Positions 6,848-14,573 of a stretch of DNA of 64,000 bases are shown one piece after another (position 1 is the stretch's first letter; each line of letters opens with the position of its first letter). A program made the position numbers and the translations under genes. Source of the stretch: T3Sed10-241 sp036751905 (GTDB lineage: Bacteria; Bacteroidota; Bacteroidia; Flavobacteriales_D; Cryomorphaceae); assembly GCA_036751905.1 (NCBI GenBank), contig DAIOTP010000002.1:8383-72382 (forward strand). The letters are read 5' to 3'. The notes below the pieces were generated by a model that was given only the letters and a program-made list of their open reading frames with translations, was not told the origin of the DNA and did not search any database.

Positions 6848-9283
6848 AAGCGTTGTTCGGTTCATCCACCAGCTGCCCGCAGTCACAAATCCCACCACCG
6901 TAATAGAGCTCAATGGCATCAGTATTGCCGCAATCACGGGTTCGAGCAGGCCCTGTACGGCAAAAAAGAGGCCTATTCCATTGTACAAAAAGCTCAGCAC
7001 AAAACTGGCTTTTACCACATTCAGTACTCCTTTTGCAAAGCCAAAGTAATTCCCCAATCCATCAAAGCGTTGGGCATCGAGGATGGCATCGCTTGCGGGG
7101 GTAAAGCGGAATACATCGTCGGCTACGGAGATGCCGAGATCACTCTCGCTGAGGGCGCCGGCGTCGTTGAGGCCATCGCCGATCATCGCACTCACATGCC
7201 CCTGCGTACGCAAATTGGCGAGGTAGGCCTTCTTGTCGTGGGGCGACTGCCGGAAATGAAGTGGTGCTTTTGCCCCGAAAAGGGCTTCCATGGCAGGCCG
7301 TGCGGCCTCATTGTCGCCGCTGAGCAGGGAGAGGTGGTGGCCTTGCTTGCGCAGTGAGGCTATAAGCACCTCAATACCGGGGCGCAGCGATTTGTCAATG
7401 GCCCACTTGCCGAGGTATGTTCCTTCGGCGCTCAGGTGCACTTCGGTGCTGTTTGGTTCAGTTTTTTCAGGGGGCGCTTCCGCAAAAATGGCTGAGCCAA
7501 GGCGGTATCGTTTTTCACCAAAGTTGGCTGCTATACCGCCTCCGGTATGCTCCGCATAGGCGCTGAGCGCGATGTTGGGGCTGGCCTTGCGGTGCATGCT
7601 ACCGAGGTGGCGCAGCAGGTGTCGGCTCAGGGGGTGGGCCGATTGGGCCACCATGGCCTGCACGGCATTGAGTTGCTCGGGGCTGAGTTCGGCGCCTTGC
7701 CATCGTACCGCAGCACTGTCGCCGTGGGTGAGGGTGCCGGTTTTGTCAAATACGATGTGGTTTACTTCGGCCATCTTGCCGAGGGCATGGCCATTCTTGA
7801 GGTACAATCCCTTCCTGCCGAGGTAGCGCACCGCCGATCCAAATGCGAAGGGGAAACTCAGGGCCAGCGCGCAAGGGCAAGCAATGATGAGCACTGCGCT
7901 CACAGCATTCCATGCCACCGGGGCATCATGCAGCAACCAGTAAGTAAGGGTGGCCGCGGCAATGACGAGCACTGCATAAGTAAACCTGCGGCCCACACGG
8001 TCGGCAAAGGCTTCGAGGCGGTGCACCTCTTTTTGGCCGTCCTCCTCGTTCCACAGGCTGGTAAGGTAGCTTTGGTTCACAGCCTTGAGGGCTTCCAGGG
8101 TGAGCGAAGCACCAGTTTGGCGTCCGCCGGCGAATACCTTTTCACCACAATGCACCTGCACAGGCACAGCCTCGCCGGTTACGAAGCTGTAATCGATGGC
8201 CCCTTCACCTTCGGTGATGATGGCATCGGAGGGAATGAGCTCGCCGCTGCGCACGCGAAAAAGGTCGCCAGGCACAAGCTTCTCGATTCTGCAAGGTGCT
8301 TCCCCATTTGCCCTAAGGCGCTGCACAGAAATGGGGAAGTAGCTCTTGTAGTCGCGTTCGAAGCTGAGGCTGTCATAGGTTTTCTGTTGAAACCACTTGC
8401 CAATGAGCAAGAAAAAAAGCAGGGCAGCGAGGCTATCCATGTATCCGCCCCCGCCCAACACGAGAATTTCGTAGGTGCTGCGCAGCCAAAGGGCAAGGAT
8501 GCCGAGGCTGATGGGCACGTCGAGATTCACCTGCTTGCGGTTCACGGCCCTCCATGCACTGAGCAGGTAGTCTTGTGAGGAAAACAGCAGTACGGGGAGG
8601 CTCAAAAAGAGGTTCACAAGGCCGAAGAAGAAGCGGTATTGCGCATCGGGTGCGCTGCCGCCATGCAGGTACTCGGGCAGGCTGAGCAGCATGATGTTGC
8701 CAAAGCAAAACCCCGCTACACCAATTTGATACACAATGCGCCTTGAGCTTGAGGAGCCCTTCTTGCTATCTGCTTCCGTAGTCTGTATCTCAGGTGGATA
8801 GCCTATGGCGGCCATTTGCTCTACAAGGTGGCGGAGTCCGAGCGTGTGCGGATCATAGCTGAACTGGGCTTCGCGCTTTACAAAGTTCACGCGCGAAGTG
8901 AGTACTCCGGGTACAAGTTTCTGAAAATTTTCAAGGAGCCATATACAACTGGCGCAGTGCATGGCTGGCACACGGAAGCGCACCTTGTGCAGGTCATCAC
9001 TTTTGAAATCGAGTATTTTGTCCTGTATGGTAACGGCATCGAGGTATGCGTACGCTTCTTTTTTTGGGGCTTTGAGTTGCTTTATGCCGGGTGTATCGGC
9101 ATAGCGGTAGTAGCCATCCATGCCGCAGGAGCTGAGCAACTCGTACACGCTGCGGCATCCACTGCAGCAGAAGGAATGGTCATGAAGGCTGATTTCACCC
9201 GGGGTGCATTGATCACCACAGTGGTAGCATTTGTCTTCTTGCGTTTTTTCCTGTAAAGGTGCTGGAGTGGCGGCTCTGCTCAT
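6827..9283 (-). CDS. ccoI: CcoI: copper-transporting P-type ATPase for cbb3 oxidase assembly
   Basis: An 818-residue P1B-type ATPase. The N-terminus has a cysteine-rich metal-binding region (CYHCGDQC, CCSGC, residues 19-45) and a heavy-metal-associated domain with MHCASCIWLL. The membrane metal site is C469-P470-C471, the phosphorylated Asp is D513 in DKTGT, and MIGDGLNDAGAL is the hinge motif. CcoI exports or delivers copper for the CuB centre of CcoN. Its final residues GMTNVE and stop codon are encoded by the CATTCGTCATTCC repeat, so the natural C-terminus has probably been replaced. Four-base overlap (ATGA) with the upstream usp gene. Confidence 0.95.
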   Translation of the reverse strand: MSRAATPAPLQEKTQEDKCYHCGDQCTPGEISLHDHSFCCSGCRSVYELLSSCGMDGYYRYADTPGIKQLKAPKKEAYAYLDAVTIQDKILDFKSDDLHKVRFRVPAMHCASCIWLLENFQKLVPGVLTSRVNFVKREAQFSYDPHTLGLRHLVEQMAAIGYPPEIQTTEADSKKGSSSSRRIVYQIGVAGFCFGNIMLLSLPEYLHGGSAPDAQYRFFFGLVNLFLSLPVLLFSSQDYLLSAWRAVNRKQVNLDVPISLGILALWLRSTYEILVLGGGGYMDSLAALLFFLLIGKWFQQKTYDSLSFERDYKSYFPISVQRLRANGEAPCRIEKLVPGDLFRVRSGELIPSDAIITEGEGAIDYSFVTGEAVPVQVHCGEKVFAGGRQTGASLTLEALKAVNQSYLTSLWNEEDGQKEVHRLEAFADRVGRRFTYAVLVIAAATLTYWLLHDAPVAWNAVSAVLIIACPCALALSFPFAFGSAVRYLGRKGLYLKNGHALGKMAEVNHIVFDKTGTLTHGDSAAVRWQGAELSPEQLNAVQAMVAQSAHPLSRHLLRHLGSMHRKASPNIALSAYAEHTGGGIAANFGEKRYRLGSAIFAEAPPEKTEPNSTEVHLSAEGTYLGKWAIDKSLRPGIEVLIASLRKQGHHLSLLSGDNEAARPAMEALFGAKAPLHFRQSPHDKKAYLANLRTQGHVSAMIGDGLNDAGALSESDLGISVADDVFRFTPASDAILDAQRFDGLGNYFGFAKGVLNVVKASFVLSFLYNGIGLFFAVQGLLEPVIAAILMPLSSITVVGFVTAGSWWMNRTTLGMTNVE

Positions 9284-10041
9284 GAATTGGTAGCCGGTAT
9301 GAAGAGCGTGCTGTGGTTGTCGTAAAAAGGTTTGAACTCTGTGTTGTCACCGTGCTGACCGATGAGGTACTCCAAGGTGCCAATTGCGATAGGTGCAGTG
9401 CTTTGAGGAATGGCGCGCAGATGGCGGTCGCTGAGTGGAGGCTGCACGTTGAGTACGCCTATATTTTCACTGTACTGTCGCAGGTATTCCACGAGCATCA
9501 CTTCTTTGTCGCGGTCAAACTCATAGTTGGGCACTTCAATGCGCAGGAGGGTCACATCGAGATGACGTGTATAGCTGGAGAACGCCTGAAAAAATTCTTT
9601 GATGCCCCGCAGCGCGGTGTCTGATCCGTCAAAAAGCAGGATGATGTTGCTGAAGGCATTGAATTCCTTAGGAAGTGCCACAATAGCGGCGGAGTTTTGA
9701 GGCAATTCATCGCGGAGGGCAAGCGTACGTAGCACATCTTTGTCAACCAGAACAAGATCGGCAAAGGCTGCGCGCTTGCGCATGGCGGTAGTGGCATCGG
9801 CGTGCAGTTCGGCAATCCTGAGGGGAATATGCTGGCGGGTGCAGGTAAGGGTTACCGCCTGCCTCACGCCTCCAGCCACGCGCCGGTGGGCAATGGCATC
9901 CGTCTGCATGTGGACATCATCACGCACGGTACACAGCGTTACATCTATATTTTTGCCACGGGCGTAGGAGGTGATGAAGGTGCTGATCACCGCGTCATCC
10001 GTTTCGGGTGTGAGGATGGCCAGAATTTTCTTGTCGTTCAT
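9280..10041 (-). CDS. Universal-stress-protein-like protein at the head of the cco operon
   Basis: A 253-residue soluble protein with two USP-like alpha/beta halves: the first begins KKILAILTPETDDAVIS, the second FSNIILLFDGSDTALRGIKEF at about residue 133. The ATP-binding G-2x-G-9x-G(S/T) loop is not evident, so nucleotide binding is uncertain. It is translationally coupled to ccoI by ATGA and is the first gene of the transcript. USP genes often sit with microaerobic respiratory genes; a role in low-oxygen or energy stress is inferred only. Confidence 0.75.
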   Translation of the reverse strand: MNDKKILAILTPETDDAVISTFITSYARGKNIDVTLCTVRDDVHMQTDAIAHRRVAGGVRQAVTLTCTRQHIPLRIAELHADATTAMRKRAAFADLVLVDKDVLRTLALRDELPQNSAAIVALPKEFNAFSNIILLFDGSDTALRGIKEFFQAFSSYTRHLDVTLLRIEVPNYEFDRDKEVMLVEYLRQYSENIGVLNVQPPLSDRHLRAIPQSTAPIAIGTLEYLIGQHGDNTEFKPFYDNHSTLFIPATNS

Positions 10042-10116
10042 GACAGGCTTGAGCTTTGAAGCTGCTAAGGTCTGTACTACGCCGAGCGAAGAGAATGACG
10101 TAAGTCAAGACTGAAA

Positions 10117-10130
10117 CTGATAATTGTCAG
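10117..10130. promoter_or_regulatory. FNR-like palindrome upstream of usp-ccoI
   Basis: CTGAT-AATT-GTCAG matches 7 of 10 positions of TTGAT-N4-ATCAA. It lies inside a longer imperfect palindrome, 10114-10133 (AAACTGA...TCAGTTT), centred about 82 bases before the usp start codon. A similar box precedes ccoS. The TTTTTCTTT that follows on the plus strand could also make it a weak terminator, but no plus-strand gene ends here. Confidence 0.4.
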
Positions 10131-10323
10131 TTTTTCTTTGCGGGATACCTGCAGTTCGTGTCTTGAGTAGAGATCGCATGGCACCTGTTCACAAGTGTGT
10201 ATGGCCTAAGGATGTGAGGCAGACATGTGGAGGAATCTCACAACGGCACTGAGCAATGCTTATCGCCTTGCACCATGTTCGAATAGGTATTTTCGGAGGC
10301 CAGACCTCCATGCGAAGTGCGGT

Positions 10324-11085
10324 CTACAAGGTAAAGTAGAAATCGTTGCTTTTGTAGTTCTGATACTTGTCTTTATCGAACATAAAGTAGCGGGCAGGCT
10401 TGTGGGGTACCCCGATTTGTTTCTCCTTGAGTGGAGATAAAAAGCTCATTTTGATAATCTTGCGCCGAAAGTTGCGCTTGTCGAGGTCAGTTCCCAGAAT
10501 GGCTTCATAGAGCTTTTGGAGCTGACCCAGTGTAAATTTTTCAGGGAGCAGTTCAAAGCCCAGTGGTTGGTATTTGCTTTTGAACTTGAGCTCTTTGAGT
10601 GCATTTTCAATGATTTCTCTGTGGTCAAAACCAAGGGAAGGCAAGTTTTCAATGTCATGCCAAAAAGCTTCTTCGGCGAAGCTGCTTGCGTGGAGCTCGT
10701 ACTGATCGGCGCGTATCAAGGAGTAGTAAGCTACCGTGATTACGCGCGCATCAGGTTGTGCCCGAATGCTTTTGAGCCATTCCAAATCGTGCTCCTTTGT
10801 CAAGCGGTTGGGATCACCGAATGAACCAAATTGTTCCAGGAATATATTGCTCAGGCCTGTAAGCTCATAAAGTACACGCTTTGCTGCCTCGTCGAGGTTT
10901 TCGTCTTCGCGAATGAGGTTTCCCGGAAGGGCATATACTTTTTCGTGTCGGTCTTTGGATATGATTTGGCCGCGGTCTATAAGGAGTACTTTGAGCCGTT
11001 CACCGTCAAATCCAAAAATTACACAGTCTACGGATACGTTCGGGTTTAACTTGATTTCCGTAATGTGAGCGGTAAGTGATGTCAA
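10324..11085 (-). CDS. Nudix-domain transcription regulator (NrtR/AraR-like)
   Basis: A 253-residue protein: Nudix fold at about 14-150, then a winged-helix domain at 155-235 (ELLPEKFTLGQLQKLYEAILG...KRNFRRKII), the architecture of the NrtR group. The Nudix box (from GNLIRED to ELTGL) has lost key catalytic Glu positions, as expected for a sensor that binds a nucleotide-sugar or ADP-ribose-type ligand without cleaving it. The start is a TTG, since no ATG is available before conserved sequence and an in-frame stop lies upstream. A TAACTTTG box on the same strand precedes it. Targets are unknown; the divergent glycan operon is one possibility. Confidence 0.85.
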   Translation of the reverse strand: MTSLTAHITEIKLNPNVSVDCVIFGFDGERLKVLLIDRGQIISKDRHEKVYALPGNLIREDENLDEAAKRVLYELTGLSNIFLEQFGSFGDPNRLTKEHDLEWLKSIRAQPDARVITVAYYSLIRADQYELHASSFAEEAFWHDIENLPSLGFDHREIIENALKELKFKSKYQPLGFELLPEKFTLGQLQKLYEAILGTDLDKRNFRRKIIKMSFLSPLKEKQIGVPHKPARYFMFDKDKYQNYKSNDFYFTL

Positions 11086-11117
11086 TAGAAAATTCTTTAA
11101 AGTTCAATAGCAGGCGG

Positions 11118-11125
11118 CAAAGTTA
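11118..11125 (-). promoter_or_regulatory. Promoter -7 box (TAACTTTG) of the Nudix regulator gene
   Basis: TAACTTTG on the minus strand is an exact match to the Bacteroidota element TAnnTTTG and lies 32 bases before the TTG start. No clear -33 TTTG at the standard distance was seen. Confidence 0.5.
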
Positions 11126-11269
11126 GCAGATTGACCTTGAATAAGCCATGACTTAGTGTAAATTTGTACCTTAGCATAAATTGGTAGCTATATAGTTTAA
11201 ATTCACAAATATATGCTACGCAAAAAGCATTTTGTGGCTATTTTTAAAGCCAAGACTCATTCACCAATG

Positions 11270-11304
11270 TTTGTTTTGGTCCAACAAACATAGTCTTAAC
11301 TTTG
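11270..11304 (+). promoter_or_regulatory. Promoter of the glycan operon
   Basis: A TTTG pair at 11270-11273 and 11275-11278 and an exact TAnnTTTG (TAACTTTG, 11297-11304) are spaced by 23 or 18 bases, fitting the Bacteroidota sigma factor. Transcription would start near 11311, leaving only about ten bases before the ATG at 11320. This shows that the longer reading frame starting at 11302 is not the real start. Confidence 0.7.
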
Positions 11305-11319
11305 CGCCAATATAGGTAC

Positions 11320-12378
11320 ATGGCTAAGCCACCATTCCAAACTGATATCCTTGACGAAACCGATATGTTGTTCGCATCGCTCAAACTCGGTGAACGCGAA
11401 CGCATGTATGTGGTTCCGCACCATGCCACCACTCCTGCCTACGCCATGCGCAATATGCACTGGCGCGGCAAGTTGATGTTCAAGGCAGCCATGAAGCGCC
11501 ACTATGCCGCACTCGACCGCTTTTATCATGAAGCCCTTGCAAAAAAGGCTTGCTTTTATGGTCCGTTTAAGGGTGAGTTTGGTCATTTTTTGCTGCATAA
11601 CTTGCCTTTTCTCTCGCACTTGCACATGCAAGGCGTAGCCATACACTATTGCGGTATGGAGATGCATGGCCCATTTTTGCGCGATGAGGCAGGCCATGAT
11701 ATGGTACACCAATGGTATCCGCTGCGCGATTTTTTTGCAGAAGCAAAGCCCAGTGCCAATGAAACCTTGCCTCCCGCCGATGTGCAGGGTGCTATTGAGG
11801 CTTTTCGCCAAAAGGCATTTCAGTCAAAGCTGCCCTTCCTCGACATCGACCAGGCGGAACTGTACTGGTGGGCCTTTCGCAACTGGCAGCTGGAGGGCAA
11901 GCAGCACCGCTATGACATCAGTAAGCTATATGCCCCTTCCGGAAAAACCAACAGTGTTGTGATTTTCCCGAGGAGCAAGGGTGCTGCAACCACACCCAAC
12001 AATGGCGGCCCATGGAATTATGCCGGATTGGCCCAGGCACTCACCCCTTATTTTGACCAAGTAAAGCTCGTAGGTCATCCCTCGCTCAGCGCTGATGTAG
12101 CGGCCGCGGGCAAGGTGCAGTGGTGCGTATCATCCAGCAATGCCGATACCCTGCTCCATTGTGCCCAAGCACAACTTATCATAACCCCGCACAGCGGAGC
12201 CGTACACCTTGGGGCCTATGTGGATGCGCCTGTGTTACTCATTTTCAATGGACAACCCCCTATTAAGGGCCTCATTGATACCTTGCGCTTTCGCGCAAAC
12301 CTTGATCAGAAGCCACTGAACTATGCCTTTAATTTGCCCGAAATTGTGAACTTTGCAGCGGCACTTCAGCGTCGATGA
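11320..12378 (+). CDS. Putative glycosyltransferase (GT9/GT61-like), first gene of glycan operon
   Basis: A 352-residue protein without signal or membrane segments. The N-terminal half has GEFGHFLLHNLPFLSHL, reminiscent of GT61-like enzymes. The C-terminal half has LLHCAQAQLIITPHSGAVHLGAYVDAPVLLIF spread over residues about 280-315, like the nucleotide-sugar-binding half of GT9 heptosyltransferases. Position beside heptose-pathway genes fits a sugar transferase. Acceptor and donor are unknown. The ATG at 11320 was chosen because the promoter ends at 11304. It overlaps the next gene by 4 bases. Confidence 0.65.
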   Translation: MAKPPFQTDILDETDMLFASLKLGERERMYVVPHHATTPAYAMRNMHWRGKLMFKAAMKRHYAALDRFYHEALAKKACFYGPFKGEFGHFLLHNLPFLSHLHMQGVAIHYCGMEMHGPFLRDEAGHDMVHQWYPLRDFFAEAKPSANETLPPADVQGAIEAFRQKAFQSKLPFLDIDQAELYWWAFRNWQLEGKQHRYDISKLYAPSGKTNSVVIFPRSKGAATTPNNGGPWNYAGLAQALTPYFDQVKLVGHPSLSADVAAAGKVQWCVSSSNADTLLHCAQAQLIITPHSGAVHLGAYVDAPVLLIFNGQPPIKGLIDTLRFRANLDQKPLNYAFNLPEIVNFAAALQRR

Positions 12379-13187
12379 TAACAGACTACCTCTTCCTTAT
12401 TCCCCTCACGCCCGATAAATCGAGCAGCGACATGCGCAAGGCTTTGCGCCAACTTTGCTTTGCGCAAATCAGCAAGCTCAACGCCAGCAAGCGGGTGTGG
12501 CTGCTCAGTGAATCGGAGGTGGATGATCCAGATTTTGAAGTGGTGAAAACCGGTGGATACACCAAGGAGGACAAGCTCTTTGAGGCCGGCTTCGCATTGC
12601 AGCAGCAACCCGCACTTGCGCGATACCTCGTGCGGCTCGATGACGACGACCTGATCAATCCCGCTGTGTTCGATGCCATGGCTTCATCCGACTTTGATTG
12701 CCTCTACGACCCCGTACACTGGTTTTACGACCTGAGCAGTGGCAGGTGCAGCGCACAAAAGCGCCCATGGATAGCCAATACTGCTGTACACCGCATGGAG
12801 CATGCCCTCACCATGGTGCCCACCCGCGGCGGCTCACGGCTCGCAGCCGACAAAAATTTCCTCTTCGCCTGTGACCACAGCCAGGCTTGGCACCTCTACT
12901 ATGCCGACAAGCGCACTGCCCTCACCGAGACCGACGCACCCCTTTATTTGCGCATCTTGAGCCCCCGCTCGCGCAGCAGCGGAGGCGATGATGATTTTGA
13001 ACAGACCTTTCCTTTTTATCTCCAGCGTTTTGGCAGTTGGAAGAGCCCATTTCCCTTTGAGGATGAGCAGCTGCATCCCGCACTAAAGCAACTCTGGACG
13101 GAGCGCGAAGGTGCCCTCCGGGAGTGGGAGCTTCCGCAAAAATCGTTTGTGAGTCGATTTCTCAACAAAATGCGCCCGGTACGATGA
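12375..13187 (+). CDS. Putative GT-A-fold glycosyltransferase
   Basis: A 270-residue soluble protein. The run YLVRLDDDDLIN at about residue 94 looks like the metal-binding D-x-D site of GT-A enzymes, and a preceding segment resembles the start of glycosyltransferase-type sequences (IPLTPDKSSSDMRKALRQL). I could not assign a family with certainty; it may belong to a GT2-related group. It is coupled on both sides by ATGA overlaps, so it works with the surrounding envelope-glycan genes. Confidence 0.6.
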   Translation: MITDYLFLIPLTPDKSSSDMRKALRQLCFAQISKLNASKRVWLLSESEVDDPDFEVVKTGGYTKEDKLFEAGFALQQQPALARYLVRLDDDDLINPAVFDAMASSDFDCLYDPVHWFYDLSSGRCSAQKRPWIANTAVHRMEHALTMVPTRGGSRLAADKNFLFACDHSQAWHLYYADKRTALTETDAPLYLRILSPRSRSSGGDDDFEQTFPFYLQRFGSWKSPFPFEDEQLHPALKQLWTEREGALREWELPQKSFVSRFLNKMRPVR

Positions 13188-14077
13188 GGGGCTTGCAAGC
13201 ACAGGTCGAAGCTTTCATAGCCAAGGCTGCCAGCCTGCGCGTATGCGTGATTGGCGAAACCATCATCGATGAATTTGTAGAAGTGAAGTACGAAGGCCAA
13301 AGCATGAAAAGTTTTTGCCCTGTATTTCGCTATGCCCCCAACGGCATAGACCGCACCGAGCAGCTCGGTGGAGCGGCAGCCATTGCCGGGCACCTTGAGG
13401 CTTTCGCCAAAAAGGTAGACCTCGTGAGCAATACCCAGCGCGAAATTGTGAAAACACGCCTTATTGACCGGGACGATCAAAAGAAGCACGTCGAAATAAA
13501 CCGTTTCGATACCGATCATTTTGGCCAGATCCAAATTGACCCGAGCCAGTATGATGTGGTGATTGTGGCCGATTTCGGCCATGGATTTTGCGATGGGCTC
13601 GAGGTGAATGGCAAGTTTCACTTCATGACCCAAACCAACAGCAACAACTTTGGCTACAACCGCATGAGCAAATGGAAGGCCTACGCTAAAAAAAGCGTGT
13701 GCCTCGATCTGAGGGAGGCATCTCTTCAGCTCAACCACAAAACCGACTTTGCCAGCCATGATGCAGTGAAGGAGTTGTATAACTATGAAATTGGCGCCGA
13801 GCAGCTCTTCCTCACTTTGGGCCGCAAGGGCTCAGTGTATTTTAATGGCAGTGATTATGTACATCAGCCCATGTTCAAAGCCGAGGTGGTGGATACCATA
13901 GGTGCAGGCGATACCTTCTATGCCTTTGCATGCTTGGTGGCCGAAATGGGTGAAGGACCCGTGGAACACTTGATGCGCATACCAGCCCTCGCCGCCAGCC
14001 TCTCCTGTACCTGGCTGTGCAATGAGCAAGCTGTAACCCCCGATAAATTGCGCAAGCATGCAACTCGATTCGTATAA
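13184..14077 (+). CDS. PfkB-family sugar kinase (HldE kinase-domain-like)
   Basis: A 297-residue ribokinase-fold protein. The N-terminal motif VCVIGETIIDEF and the C-terminal signature DTIGAGDTFYAFA with catalytic D243 mark a PfkB kinase of the heptose-7-phosphate kinase type. It begins at the ATG overlapping the previous stop (ATGA); the frame is open 60 bases further upstream but that lies inside the preceding gene. Together with the SIS isomerase and HxGH nucleotidyltransferase nearby, it likely phosphorylates a heptose-7-phosphate at C1. An unusual insert (residues about 140-165, rich in Asn/Lys) distinguishes it from HldE. Confidence 0.82.
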   Translation: MRGLQAQVEAFIAKAASLRVCVIGETIIDEFVEVKYEGQSMKSFCPVFRYAPNGIDRTEQLGGAAAIAGHLEAFAKKVDLVSNTQREIVKTRLIDRDDQKKHVEINRFDTDHFGQIQIDPSQYDVVIVADFGHGFCDGLEVNGKFHFMTQTNSNNFGYNRMSKWKAYAKKSVCLDLREASLQLNHKTDFASHDAVKELYNYEIGAEQLFLTLGRKGSVYFNGSDYVHQPMFKAEVVDTIGAGDTFYAFACLVAEMGEGPVEHLMRIPALAASLSCTWLCNEQAVTPDKLRKHATRFV

Positions 14078-14573
14078 AGCAGCCTTTGACCAATTCTTCG
14101 CCGACAGCGCCATCCGCAAAGGGATACAAGACGCCGCAGCCATGATTGCCCTTACCAAAAGGGTAATCTTTATTGGCAATGGTGGCTCCAACGCCATATG
14201 CAGCCACATGATGGAAGACTATATGAAAATGGCTGGAAAGCAAACCCTAAGCTTTACTGATGCGGCCCTCATCACCTGCTTTGCCAATGATTATGGCTAC
14301 GAAAATGCCCTCGCAGCGTGGATCCGCTTCAACTATCAGCCGGGCGATGTACTCGTAGCCATCAGCAGCTCAGGTGAGTCGCCCAATATTCTCAATGCCG
14401 TGGATGCACACCTGGCACTGGGAGGTACCCTCATCACGCTGAGTGGTTTTAGGGCCAACAACCGCCTTTCGGCCAAAGGAGCAATTAATTTCCAAACCCC
14501 CGTTGAGAATTATGGTATCGTGGAAACTTTTCACCAGGTAATCCTCCACGCCATACTCGACGAAATTGTATGA
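14058..14573 (+). CDS. SIS-domain isomerase (GmhA-like)
   Basis: A 171-residue protein with the sugar-isomerase motif VIFIGNGGSNAICSHMMEDYMK (residues about 36-57, key GNGGS) and the phosphosugar loop AISSSGESPNILNA. Length and motifs fit sedoheptulose-7-phosphate isomerase, the first step of ADP/GDP-heptose synthesis in the cytoplasm. It overlaps the kinase by 20 bases and the epimerase by 4, so all three are made together. Confidence 0.82.
   Translation: MQLDSYKAAFDQFFADSAIRKGIQDAAAMIALTKRVIFIGNGGSNAICSHMMEDYMKMAGKQTLSFTDAALITCFANDYGYENALAAWIRFNYQPGDVLVAISSSGESPNILNAVDAHLALGGTLITLSGFRANNRLSAKGAINFQTPVENYGIVETFHQVILHAILDEIV

Noticed and set aside
5880..6850. Insertion sequence
   Set aside because: No transposase frame is present; the inverted repeats alone do not make an IS.
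10114..10140. Terminator of a plus-strand transcript
   Set aside because: The hairpin is followed by TTTTTCTTT, but no plus-strand gene ends there; an operator reading fits better with the similar box before ccoS.
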